Assembly: GCF_003289645.1 (NCBI RefSeq)
Contig: NZ_QLYX01000012.1
Location: 186,001 to 250,000, forward strand
DNA from: Actinomadura craniellae
GTDB taxonomy: Bacteria; Actinomycetota; Actinomycetes; Streptosporangiales; Streptosporangiaceae
Direction of reading: 5' to 3'
DNA: 64,000 nt
This document shows positions 15,898 to 23,831 of the stretch, in pieces. Both the position numbers and the translations under genes were made by a program. The notes below the pieces were generated by a model. The model did not search any database, was not told where the DNA came from, and saw only the letters and a program-made list of their open reading frames with translations. Every line of letters starts with the position of its first letter. The first letter of the stretch is position 1.

Positions 15898-16804
15898 ACG
15901 CGTCCCACATGGCCCGCACCGACTCCCACGGGCTGATCTCCGGCCGCCAGCCCAGCAGTTCCGCCGCGAGCCGGATGTCGGCCCTGGTCCAGTCGCCGCC
16001 GCCACCCCTGTTGGGCACCTGCTCGTCCCTGACCTTCAGCATGTCGAGGGGGAGGCCCGCGGCGCTGAACAGCAGCGTGACCAGTTCGTGCATCTCCATG
16101 GCCTCGCCCCGGCCGATGTTGACGACCCGGCCGACGACCGGGGCCGCCGCGGCCTTCACCACCGCCTCGGCCACGTCCCGCACATCGACGAAGTCCCGCC
16201 GGGCGGGGGCGATGCTCACCTCGATCACGCCGCCCGACGTCGCCCCGTGCAGCTTCCGCAGCAACGCGGCCAGGAAGGTCTCCTGCGGCGGGTGCGGTCC
16301 GTAGATGTTGACCGCGCGCAGCACGACACCGTCCATCCGGCCCGCGCGGGTGGCGTCGAGCACGGCCGTGGAGCCCGCCAGCTTGGTCCGCGCGTACGCG
16401 TTGCTCGGGTTCGGCGCGATCGACTCGTCGATGAGCGTGCCGGCCGGCACCGGGCCGTACTCGTGCACCGAGCCGAGGTGCACCACCCTGGGCCGCCCGG
16501 GCAGCAGGTCCATCGCCGCCACCAGCCGCTCCACGAGCCCGCCGTGGGAGTGCACCATCTCCGCCTCGGTCGGCCCCCAGCGGCCCGCGGCGTTGACCAC
16601 CACGTCCACCCGCTCGGCCTGGAGGGTGCGCGCGGTCTCCTCGGGTTCGAGGGCGGCGATGTCGAGCGGCAGGAACCGGTAGCTGGCGATGTGCCGGGCC
16701 GGGTGCCGGGCGATGGCGAGGACCTCGTGGCCGCGGCGGGCGAAGGCGGGGCAGATCTGGCGTCCGACGCAACCGGTCGCGCCGACCACCGCCACCCGCC
16801 CCAT
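15887..16804 (-). CDS. NDP-hexose 4-ketoreductase-like extended SDR
   Basis: A 305-residue SDR of the extended NDP-sugar family. GATGCVGRQ at residues 8-16 binds NAD(P); VHLGSVHEYGPVP and YARTKLAG hold the catalytic Ser/Tyr/Lys. It is a paralogue of the protein at 22,905 (shared GATGCVG, HEYGPVP.G..IDES, YARTKLAG, VVLRAVNI.GP). Two such reductases suggest 4-keto sugars reduced to different C-4 configurations or two separate sugar lines. It is convergent with and overlaps the glycosyltransferase at 14,584, and is read from a promoter lying in the duplicated segment. Confidence 0.8.
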   Translation of the reverse strand: MGRVAVVGATGCVGRQICPAFARRGHEVLAIARHPARHIASYRFLPLDIAALEPEETARTLQAERVDVVVNAAGRWGPTEAEMVHSHGGLVERLVAAMDLLPGRPRVVHLGSVHEYGPVPAGTLIDESIAPNPSNAYARTKLAGSTAVLDATRAGRMDGVVLRAVNIYGPHPPQETFLAALLRKLHGATSGGVIEVSIAPARRDFVDVRDVAEAVVKAAAAPVVGRVVNIGRGEAMEMHELVTLLFSAAGLPLDMLKVRDEQVPNRGGGGDWTRADIRLAAELLGWRPEISPWESVRAMWDAFTY

Positions 16805-16834
16805 GGCTCCCCCTCGGCTGTCCGATCGCCCGCT

Positions 16835-16929
16835 GCGATCGCGGTCGTCCCGATGCTGTCCGGTGCGGTTCGAGGTCCGCTCGCGCGGCTTCCGGCGCGG
16901 CGTCCATCAGTGCTCCACGGCTTCTCCAG
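16835..16929. repeat. copy 2 of the duplicated ~100-bp promoter segment
   Basis: Counterpart of 13561-13658. It sits between the divergent starts of the ketoreductase (16804) and the glycosyltransferase (16980), which is probably the original context; the same right-hand sequence in copy 1 lies beside a gene end. Confidence 0.85.
16852..16884 (-). promoter_or_regulatory. SARP-type activator site and -10 element for the ketoreductase at 15887
   Basis: Read leftwards: GCGAGCG, 4 nt, TCGAACC, 8 nt, CAGCATC. The geometry and -10 equal those of copy 1. Heptamers read the other way (TCGAGGT, 4 nt, TCGCGCG) could also help the divergent glycosyltransferase, but no good -10 is seen in that direction. 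Confidence 0.72.
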
Positions 16930-16979
16930 AGGGGACCGTGATCCTCGGATGGATCGTTTCCGGGAGGTGGGGTGGGCGC

Positions 16980-18335
16980 ATGCGGGTCCTGTTCCTGACG
17001 GTGGCGGAGAAGGCGCATGCGTATCCGCAGGTCCCGCTGGCGTGGGCGCTGCGTGCGGCGGGTCATGAGGTGTGCGTGGTCGGCCAGCCCGACGTGGTGG
17101 ACGACATCACCAGGGCCGGCCTGACCGCGGTGCCGATCGGCGCGTCCCTCGACCTCGCGCAGCGGGTCCAGGAAGGCTCGACCGCCGAGCGGCAGGACGA
17201 CGCCGGGCAGCCTGCCGGCGTCGAGGCCGCGGAGGACGCCGAGGAGTTTCCCGACCCCACGGTCGAGATGCCGCTGGACGAGCTCCGCCCCGAGAAGCTG
17301 ACCCATGACCACATGCAGGGCCTGTTCGCCACCTGGGTCATGATTTTCCAGGAGATGTCGAACCCGGACCTGACCGATGAGCTGGTGGAGTTCGCCCGCG
17401 GGTGGGGTCCGGACCTGGTGATCTGGGATCCGTTGCTGTTCGCGGGCGGGGTGGCGGCGCGGGCGTGCGGCGCGGCGCACGCCCGGATGCTGTACGGCCT
17501 GGACCTGATCGGGCGGATGCGGGGACGCTTCGTGGCGGCGCTGGCCGAGCGTTCGGCGCTGGTCCGCGACGACCCGATGGCCGAGTGGCTGGATCTGGCG
17601 GCGGAGTGTTACGGCGGCGGGTTCGGTGAGGACCTGGTGATGGGGCAGTGGACGATCGACTCCTTTCCGGGGTCGATGCGTTTCCCGGTCGATCACCACT
17701 ATGTGCCGGTGCGTTACGTGCCCTACAACGGGCCGTCGGTGCTGCCGGGGTGGTTGCGTGAACCGCCGAAGCGCCCCCGGGTGTGCCTGAGCCTGGGCCT
17801 GTCGTTCCGCGAGTCGCTCGGCGGCGACCGGATGTCGGTCGGCGAGCTGCTGGAGGCGGTGGCGGGTCTGGACGTGGAGGTGGTGGCGACGCTGGACGCC
17901 GAGCAGCTGGCCACCGTCGCCCGGGTGCCGGACAACGTGCGCGCGGTCGACTTCGTGTCGCTGAACGAGCTGCTGCCCACCTGCTCGGCGATCGTCCACC
18001 ATGGTGGTTTCGGCAGCTCGCAGACCGCTCTGGCGCACGGTGTCCCGCAGATCGCGCTGCCGTCCGAGGTGTGGGACATCGAGGTCAGGGCGCAGCGGAT
18101 CGAGCAGGCGGGCGCGGGGCTCTGCGTACCCCGGTCCCAGGTCGAAGAGATCACCGCCGATCGGCTCAAGGGCATGCTGGTGCGGGTGCTGGAGGAGCCC
18201 TCGTTCGCGCGGAACGCGGCCCGGCTGCGCACCGAGATGCGCGGCACCCCGGCCCCCGCCGACATCGTCCCCCTGCTCGAGAAGCTGACCGCGGAACACT
18301 CGCGTCCGGAGGGGTCATGCGGGTCCTGTTCCTGA
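16980..18335 (+). CDS. activator-dependent glycosyltransferase (GT1), first of a tandem pair
   Basis: A 451-residue GT-B enzyme starting at ATG 16980 behind GGGAGGTGGGG. His13 lies in KAHAYPQ, and the nucleotide loop is VHHGGFGSSQ. Long stretches are nearly identical at DNA level to the next gene, notably the first ~160 nt and about 17,370-17,520, while the linker and the 3' third differ. The reading frame runs 19 nt into the next gene, so the last residues (GSCGSCS) are translated from the start of its neighbour: a trace of tandem duplication. It begins the long rightward sugar operon ending at 26,574. Confidence 0.9.
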   Translation: MRVLFLTVAEKAHAYPQVPLAWALRAAGHEVCVVGQPDVVDDITRAGLTAVPIGASLDLAQRVQEGSTAERQDDAGQPAGVEAAEDAEEFPDPTVEMPLDELRPEKLTHDHMQGLFATWVMIFQEMSNPDLTDELVEFARGWGPDLVIWDPLLFAGGVAARACGAAHARMLYGLDLIGRMRGRFVAALAERSALVRDDPMAEWLDLAAECYGGGFGEDLVMGQWTIDSFPGSMRFPVDHHYVPVRYVPYNGPSVLPGWLREPPKRPRVCLSLGLSFRESLGGDRMSVGELLEAVAGLDVEVVATLDAEQLATVARVPDNVRAVDFVSLNELLPTCSAIVHHGGFGSSQTALAHGVPQIALPSEVWDIEVRAQRIEQAGAGLCVPRSQVEEITADRLKGMLVRVLEEPSFARNAARLRTEMRGTPAPADIVPLLEKLTAEHSRPEGSCGSCS

Positions 18336-19630
18336 CGGTGGCGGAGAAGGCGCATGCGTATCCGCAGGTCCCGTTGGCGTGGGCGCTGCGTGCGGCGGGT
18401 CATGAGGTGTGCGTGGTCGGCCAGCCCGACGTGGTGGACGACATCACCAGGGCCGGCCTGACCGCGGTGCCGATCGGCGTGCCGGCCGACCTGGAGACGA
18501 GGATCCAGGACGGGGCGGAGCCCGAGCCGCAGGACGAGGCCGAGGAGTTCACCGGCGAGATCCTGGATCCGGCGACCGAGATGCCGCTGGACGAGTTCCG
18601 CCCCGAGAAGCTGACCTACGACCACATGCAGGGCCTGTTCGCCACCTGGGTCATGATCTTCGAGGACATGTCGGGGCGGGACCTGACCGATGAGCTGGTG
18701 GAGTTCGCCCGCGGGTGGGGTCCGGACCTGGTGATCTGGGATCCGTTGCTGTTCGCGGGCGGGGTGGCGGCGCGGGCGTGCGGCGCGGCGCACGCCCGGA
18801 TGCTGTACGGCCTGGACCTGATCGGGCGGATGCGGGAGCGGTACCTGCGCGCGGCGGCGGACCGCCCGGCGCAGCTCCGCGACGATCCGATGGCCGAGTG
18901 GCTGGACTGGCTGGCGGGCCGCTACGGCGGCGGGTTCGGTGAGGACCTGGTGATGGGGCAGTGGACGATCGACTCCTTTCCGGGGTCGATGCGTTTCCCG
19001 GTGGACCATCACTATGTGCCGGTGCGTTACGTGCCCTACAACGGGCCGTCGGTGCTGCCGGGGTGGTTGCGTGAACCGCCGAAGCGCCCCCGGGTGTGCC
19101 TGAGCCTGGGCCTGTCGTTCCGCGAGGTGATGGGCGGGGACCAGGTGCCGGTCGGCGAGCTGCTGGAAGCGGTGGCGTGCCTGGACGTGGAGGTGGTGGC
19201 GACGCTGGACGCCGGGCAGCTGGCCACCGTCGCCCGGGTGCCGGACAACGTGCGCGCGGTCGGCTTCGTCCCGCTGAACGAGCTGCTGCCCGGCTGCTCG
19301 GCGATCGTCCACCAGGGCGGCTTCGGCACGGCACAGACCGCCGCGGTCCACGGCGTCCCGCAGGTCGTCGTGCCGAGCCGGGAATGGGACGCGGCGTTGA
19401 AGGCGCGGCGGCTCCAGGAGTCGGGGGCGGGGCTGGCCTGGACCGACCTCCCCGCCGGGGAGGTCTCCGCCGCACACCTGCGGAACATGCTGGAGCGGGT
19501 GCTGGCGGAGCCCTCGTTCGCGCGGAACGCGGCCCGGCTGCGCACCGAGATGCGCGGCATGCCCACCCCGGCCGGCATCGTTCCCCAGCTCGAAAGGCTG
19601 GCCGCGGAACACCGCGCCGCCACGGGCTGA
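18317..19630 (+). CDS. activator-dependent glycosyltransferase (GT1), second of a tandem pair
   Basis: A 437-residue GT-B enzyme with ATG overlapping the end of its paralogue. The N-terminal domain is nearly the same as in the preceding protein, suggesting a shared acceptor or partner surface. The C-terminal part (HQGGFGTAQ loop, then VVPSREWDAALKARRLQESGAGLAWTDL) diverges, suggesting a different nucleotide sugar. It could add a second sugar of a chain. The P450-like helper gene follows after 101 nt and has its own activator site. Confidence 0.9.
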   Translation: MRVLFLTVAEKAHAYPQVPLAWALRAAGHEVCVVGQPDVVDDITRAGLTAVPIGVPADLETRIQDGAEPEPQDEAEEFTGEILDPATEMPLDEFRPEKLTYDHMQGLFATWVMIFEDMSGRDLTDELVEFARGWGPDLVIWDPLLFAGGVAARACGAAHARMLYGLDLIGRMRERYLRAAADRPAQLRDDPMAEWLDWLAGRYGGGFGEDLVMGQWTIDSFPGSMRFPVDHHYVPVRYVPYNGPSVLPGWLREPPKRPRVCLSLGLSFREVMGGDQVPVGELLEAVACLDVEVVATLDAGQLATVARVPDNVRAVGFVPLNELLPGCSAIVHQGGFGTAQTAAVHGVPQVVVPSREWDAALKARRLQESGAGLAWTDLPAGEVSAAHLRNMLERVLAEPSFARNAARLRTEMRGMPTPAGIVPQLERLAAEHRAATG

Positions 19631-19692
19631 GCCCCCGCTTCGGAGACGTCTCGCGGCGCGGTCGAACGGGGCCCGGCGGCCCGGCCACCAGG

Positions 19693-19725
19693 TCGAGCGA
19701 ACCGCGAGCGGCGGTTGCCACGCTG
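19693..19725 (+). promoter_or_regulatory. SARP-type activator site and -10 element for the P450-like helper gene
   Basis: TCGAGCG (19693), 4 nt, GCGAGCG (19704), 8 nt, CACGCTG (19719). The -10 ends 6 nt before the ATG at 19732, so the transcript is probably leaderless. Confidence 0.8.
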
Positions 19726-19731
19726 CGGCAC

Positions 19732-20997
19732 ATGGCGACCAAGACCGACAGCGAACTGGGACGGGCGCTGCTGACCTACCGCGGCATCCAATGGATCATC
19801 GGTACCAAGGGCGACCCCTACGCTCTCCTGCTCCGGGTGGCGAGCGACGACCCACACGAGCTCGGCCGGCAGATCAGGGACCGCGGGCCGCTGTACTGGA
19901 GCAGCGCCGGCGTGTGGGTCACGGCCGACCACGAGCTCGGCGCGGCCGCGCTGCGGGACTCCCGGCTCGGCTCCCGGCCGCCGACCCCCGATCCGCCCGC
20001 CGGCGAGGCGGAGGACGAGCCCATGCCCTGGGACGTGCCCGTGCTCCGGGACGTGCTCCCGCTCGGCGGCCTGCCCGTCGAGCGGGACCGGGCCGAGTAC
20101 ACCCGGCTGCACCGCCTGGTCGAGCCGCTGGCCGGCGGGGACGCCGCGCAGCGCCGCACCGCGGACGTCACCGACACCTACCAGCGGCTGGCCGCCGGCC
20201 TGGACGAGCGGTTCGACCTGATGACCGACCTCGCCCGCCCGGCCGCCGCCGCGTTCGCCGGCGCCCTGCTCGGGCTGCCCCCGGAGCGGCACGCCCGGTT
20301 CGCCGAGCTGCACGAGGGGGCGGTGGGCCTGCTGGACGCCACGCTGATCCCGCCGAACCTGCGCTCGGCCCGGGCGCTGACCGCCGCGCTGTCCGGCATG
20401 TCGGAGCTGCTCGAAGAGCACGTCGAACCCGGGCGGGACGGCCTGCTCGGGCTGCCGTCGCCGGAGCCGGGCGACGTCCTCGCGGCGTCCATGCTGTTCG
20501 CGGTGGTCGGCGCCGAGACCGCGGCGAACCTGGTGTGCAACGCGCTGGCCGCGCTGCTCGACGACCCCGCGCAGTGGAAGCTGCTGCGGGACGACCCCGG
20601 CCTGGCCCCCGCCGCCGTCGAGGAGACGCTGCGGTACGCGCCGCCGATCCGGCTGCGCCGGCTGTACGCGACCGAGGACTTCGAGCTGGCCGGCCGCCAG
20701 GTCGAGACCGGGAACGAGCTGGTCGTGGTCGTCGAGGCCGCCAACCGGGACCCCCGCGTCCACACCGACCCGGACCGTTTCGACATCCAGCGGACGTCCC
20801 GGGCCGAGCACCTGTCGCTGTCCGGCGACGACCTCTACCCGGGGATCATCGCTCCGATGGTCCGGATGCAGGCGGCCGCCGGCGTGCGCGCCATCGCGGC
20901 CGCCTGGCCCGAGATCGCCCGCACCGGCGACGTGCTGCGCCGCCTGCGCTCGGCGATCACGGCCGGGGTCCTTCGCTTCCCGGTCTCCGGTAAGTGA
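19732..20997 (+). CDS. P450-like glycosyltransferase activator without heme cysteine (DesVIII/EryCII/AknT type)
   Basis: A 421-residue protein with the cytochrome P450 fold but without the heme ligand: the FxxGxHxCxG loop is replaced by HLSLSGDDLYPGIIAP, and the I-helix acid-alcohol pair is degenerate (FAVVGAETAANL). The EETLRY pattern of the ExxR helix remains (VEETLRYAPPIRLRR). Such proteins are not oxidases; they bind and stabilise an EryCIII/DesVII-type glycosyltransferase. Only one is present for five glycosyltransferases, so it may be shared. A non-optimal Shine-Dalgarno fits leaderless translation from ATG 19732. Confidence 0.9.
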   Translation: MATKTDSELGRALLTYRGIQWIIGTKGDPYALLLRVASDDPHELGRQIRDRGPLYWSSAGVWVTADHELGAAALRDSRLGSRPPTPDPPAGEAEDEPMPWDVPVLRDVLPLGGLPVERDRAEYTRLHRLVEPLAGGDAAQRRTADVTDTYQRLAAGLDERFDLMTDLARPAAAAFAGALLGLPPERHARFAELHEGAVGLLDATLIPPNLRSARALTAALSGMSELLEEHVEPGRDGLLGLPSPEPGDVLAASMLFAVVGAETAANLVCNALAALLDDPAQWKLLRDDPGLAPAAVEETLRYAPPIRLRRLYATEDFELAGRQVETGNELVVVVEAANRDPRVHTDPDRFDIQRTSRAEHLSLSGDDLYPGIIAPMVRMQAAAGVRAIAAAWPEIARTGDVLRRLRSAITAGVLRFPVSGK

Positions 20998-21035
20998 GCC
21001 AGAACGCCAGGCCCTACGAATCGAGGGAAGAGTCC

Positions 21036-22250
21036 ATGCGCTGTCGTGTCTGCGACGGATCCATCACCCAGCTCTTCGACTTCGGGCGCCAGCCCCTGTC
21101 CGATGCGTTCCTGAGCCCCGACGACATCGAGCACGAGTTCTTCTTCCGGCTCGCCGTGGGGGTCTGTGACTCGTGCACGATGACCCAGCTCCTCGAAGAG
21201 GTGGCGCGGGACCGGATGTTCCACGCCGACTACCCCTACCACTCGTCCGGCTCCGAGCACATGCGCCGGCACTTCGAGCAGACCGCCGGCGCCTTCCTCC
21301 AGGAGCACCTGAGCGGCCCCGACCCGTTCGCGGTCGAGATCGGCTGCAACGACGGCGTCATGCTCCGGACGCTCGCCAAGGCGGGCGTCCGGCACCTGGG
21401 CGTGGAGCCGTCGGGCGGGGTCGCCGAGCTCGCCCGGTCCAACGGGGTGCGGGTGCGCATCGACTTCTTCGAGGAGTCGGTGGCCGCCGAGATCGTGGCC
21501 GCCGAGGGGCCCGCCGACCTGATCTACTCGGCCAACACCATCTGCCACATCCCCTACATCGGCTCGGTGCTGCGCGGCGTGGACGCGCTGCTCGCACCCG
21601 ACGGCGTCTTCGTCTTCGAGGACCCGTACCTGGGTGACATCCTCGAGCGCAACACCTTCGACCAGATCTACGACGAGCATTTCTTCTTCTTCACGGTCCG
21701 CTCGGTGCAGGCCGCGGCGCTCCGGTTCGGGTTCGAAGTGGCCGACGTGCAGCGGCTCGCGGTGCACGGCGGCGAGCTGCGCTACACGCTGGCCCGGGCC
21801 GGCCGCCGCGAACCCACCCCCGCGGTGGCCGAACTGCTGGCGGAGGAGGAGGCGCGGGGGCTGGGCACGCCCGCGGCGTTCGCGCCGTTCGCCGCCAACA
21901 TCGAGAGCATCTCCACCGACCTCATGAAGCTGCTGCGGGAGCTGCGCGCGGACGGCAAGCGCGTCGTGGGCTACGGCGCGACGGCCAAGAGCGCCACCGT
22001 GACGAACTACTGCGGGATCGGGCCCGACCTGGTCTCGTTCGTCTGCGACACCACTCCGGCCAAGCACGGGCGGCTGATGCCGGGCTCGCACATCCCGGTC
22101 CGTCCCCCCGAGGCCCTGGCCGAGCCGTATCCGGACTACGCGCTGCTGTTCGCGTGGAACCACGCGGAAGAGATCATGGCGAAGGAGCGCGCCTTCCACG
22201 ATTCCGGGGGCCGCTGGATTCTGTACGTTCCCAAGGTCCACATCGTCTGA
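21036..22250 (+). CDS. NDP-hexose C-3-methyltransferase, TylCIII/TcaB9-like
   Basis: A 404-residue SAM-dependent C-methyltransferase. The N-terminal zinc domain has CRVC at 2-5 and a second pair in GVCDSC; the SAM loop is VEIGCNDGVML; the catalytic Glu-His pair is in IYDEHFFFF; the C-terminal domain has GYGATAKSATVTNYCGIG. It methylates C-3 of an NDP-4-keto sugar. ATG at 21036 behind GAGGGAAG is preferred; a GTG at 20994 that overlaps the previous stop would add 14 residues. It lies in the sugar operon. A C-methylated amino sugar is the expected substrate class of the N-oxygenase. Confidence 0.9.
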   Translation: MRCRVCDGSITQLFDFGRQPLSDAFLSPDDIEHEFFFRLAVGVCDSCTMTQLLEEVARDRMFHADYPYHSSGSEHMRRHFEQTAGAFLQEHLSGPDPFAVEIGCNDGVMLRTLAKAGVRHLGVEPSGGVAELARSNGVRVRIDFFEESVAAEIVAAEGPADLIYSANTICHIPYIGSVLRGVDALLAPDGVFVFEDPYLGDILERNTFDQIYDEHFFFFTVRSVQAAALRFGFEVADVQRLAVHGGELRYTLARAGRREPTPAVAELLAEEEARGLGTPAAFAPFAANIESISTDLMKLLRELRADGKRVVGYGATAKSATVTNYCGIGPDLVSFVCDTTPAKHGRLMPGSHIPVRPPEALAEPYPDYALLFAWNHAEEIMAKERAFHDSGGRWILYVPKVHIV

Positions 22251-22287
22251 CCGTGACCCGTTACGAGCATCAGTGAGGACGGCCCCA

Positions 22288-22899
22288 GTGCAGTCGCGAA
22301 AGCTCGCCGTGGACGGCGCATTCGAGTTCAAGCCGCAGACCTTTGCCGACGAACGCGGAATCTTCACGTCGCCCTTCCAGGAGACGGCGGCGCGCAAGGC
22401 GCTGGGGCACGGTCTCTTCCCGGTGGCCCAGACCAACCACAGCCGCTCGCGCCGGGGGTCGATCCGCGGCGCCCATTACACGCTGACCCCGCCGGGCACC
22501 GCCAAATACGTCTACTGCGCGCGCGGCAAGGCCCTCGACATCATCATCGACATCCGGGCCGGCTCGCCGACGTACGGGCGTACCGATTCCGTGCTGCTCG
22601 ACACCGAGGAGTTCCGGGCGGTCTATTTCCCGGTCGGCGTCGCGCACGCCTTCGTGGCGCTGGAGGACGACACGGTGATGTCGTACATGCTCTCCGGCGA
22701 ATACGTCAAAGAGAACGAACTGGCGCTGTCGGTTTTCGACCCGGCGCTCGACCTGCCCATCCCGGACGACATCGACCCGATCATGTCCGAGCGTGACCGC
22801 GCGGCGCCCACGCTGGCGATGATCGAGAAGGACGGCACGCTGCCGGACTACGCCCGGTGCCTGGAGCTGGAGCGGGCGCTGTACCCGCCGGACCGGTGA
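22288..22899 (+). CDS. NDP-4-keto-6-deoxyhexose 3,5- or 5-epimerase (RmlC/EvaD-like)
   Basis: A 203-residue cupin epimerase. It has QTNHSRSRRGSIRGAHY with the catalytic His, KYVYCARGKALDIIIDIR and VYFPVGVAHAFVAL. GTG at 22288 (reads MQSRKLAVDGAFEF) behind GAGGA matches the usual start of EvaD/DnmU-type proteins; an in-frame GTG at 22273 is less likely. It inverts C-5 (and maybe C-3) and commits the 4-keto sugar to the L-series, in line with L-vancosamine-like products. It overlaps the next gene's possible GTG start. Confidence 0.92.
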   Translation: MQSRKLAVDGAFEFKPQTFADERGIFTSPFQETAARKALGHGLFPVAQTNHSRSRRGSIRGAHYTLTPPGTAKYVYCARGKALDIIIDIRAGSPTYGRTDSVLLDTEEFRAVYFPVGVAHAFVALEDDTVMSYMLSGEYVKENELALSVFDPALDLPIPDDIDPIMSERDRAAPTLAMIEKDGTLPDYARCLELERALYPPDR

Positions 22900-22904
22900 G
22901 CGGC

Positions 22905-23831
22905 ATGGGCTCCGTCGCGGTGCTGGGCGCCACGGGCTGCGTGGGCGGCGGGGCGGCGGCCGCGTTCGCCCGGGCCGGCCACCGCGTGGTCGCCGTGGCC
23001 CGCGGGCGCGCGCCGGTGGCCCGCGCCGACACGTTCGTCCCGCTCGACGTCGCCGCGGCGGCGCCCGGCGACCTGGCCGGGCTGCTGGAGTCCGAGGGCG
23101 TCGACGCCGTGGTCAACGCCACCGGGGGCTGGCTGTCCGGGGACGCGGAGAACGAGCACGCCCACGTGCGGCTCGTCGAGAACCTGATCGAGGGCCTGGC
23201 CCTGCTGCCGCGCCCGGTCCGCCTGGTGCAGCTGGGTTCCATCCACGAGTACGGCCCGGTGCCCGAGGGCAGGCCCATCGACGAGTCCGTGGAGCCCCGG
23301 CCCGAAACCGCGTACGCGCGCACCAAGCTCGCCGGCGCCGAGGCCGTGCTCCGGGCGACACGGGCGGGCCGGATCGACGGCGTGGTGCTCCGGGCCGTCA
23401 ACATCTGCGGGCCCGCGGTGACGCCGGCGAGCTTCCTCGGCGCGGTCGTGCGCCGGCTGCGCGCGGCGCCGCCGGGGGAGCCGGTCGAGCTGGAGGTCGT
23501 CCGGGCCCGGCGCGACTTCCTCGACGTCCGGGACCTGGCGGCGGCGGCGGTGAAGGCCGCCACCCTGCCGGTCACCGGCCAGGTCATCAACGTCGGCCGG
23601 GGCGAGGCACCGACCATGCGCGAGATCATCGCCCTCCTGTTCACCGCCGCGGGGTTCCCCGCGGACGGCGTGCGGGAGCGGGCGGGGCGGGTCGAGTCCA
23701 GGGGCGGCGACTGGGTGCTGGCCGACATCACGCTGGCCGGGAAGGTCCTGGGCTGGGAGCCCCGGATCGGCCTGCCGGACTCGCTGAAGGACATGTGGGA
23801 AGCGTCCGCGGACACCGAGGAGCCTTCATGA
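22905..23831 (+). CDS. NDP-hexose 4-ketoreductase-like extended SDR
   Basis: A 308-residue extended SDR, paralogue of the protein at 15,887. GATGCVGGG is at residues 8-16, the Ser is in QLGSIHEYGPVP, and the Tyr/Lys pair in YARTKLAGAE. ATG 22905 or an in-frame GTG at 22896, overlapping the previous stop, are both possible starts. Reduction of the 4-keto group is normally the last step before glycosyl transfer. Its stop overlaps the ATG of the 2,3-dehydratase, so they are translationally coupled. Confidence 0.8.
   Translation: MGSVAVLGATGCVGGGAAAAFARAGHRVVAVARGRAPVARADTFVPLDVAAAAPGDLAGLLESEGVDAVVNATGGWLSGDAENEHAHVRLVENLIEGLALLPRPVRLVQLGSIHEYGPVPEGRPIDESVEPRPETAYARTKLAGAEAVLRATRAGRIDGVVLRAVNICGPAVTPASFLGAVVRRLRAAPPGEPVELEVVRARRDFLDVRDLAAAAVKAATLPVTGQVINVGRGEAPTMREIIALLFTAAGFPADGVRERAGRVESRGGDWVLADITLAGKVLGWEPRIGLPDSLKDMWEASADTEEPS

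Noticed and set aside
15321-18299. A 992-codon - strand open frame opposite the glycosyltransferases
   Set aside because: It is antisense to conserved glycosyltransferases and part of the ketoreductase; its repeats mirror the tandem duplication of the real genes.
19732-20997. Functional cytochrome P450 monooxygenase
   Set aside because: The heme-ligating cysteine loop is replaced by a Ser/Asp/Pro sequence, so the fold is kept but oxygenase chemistry is not possible.
22251-22287. Upstream GTG at 22273 as start of the epimerase
   Set aside because: The GTG at 22288 gives the usual MQxRKLAVDGA start and has a GAGGA at normal distance; the upstream GTG has no ribosome site.
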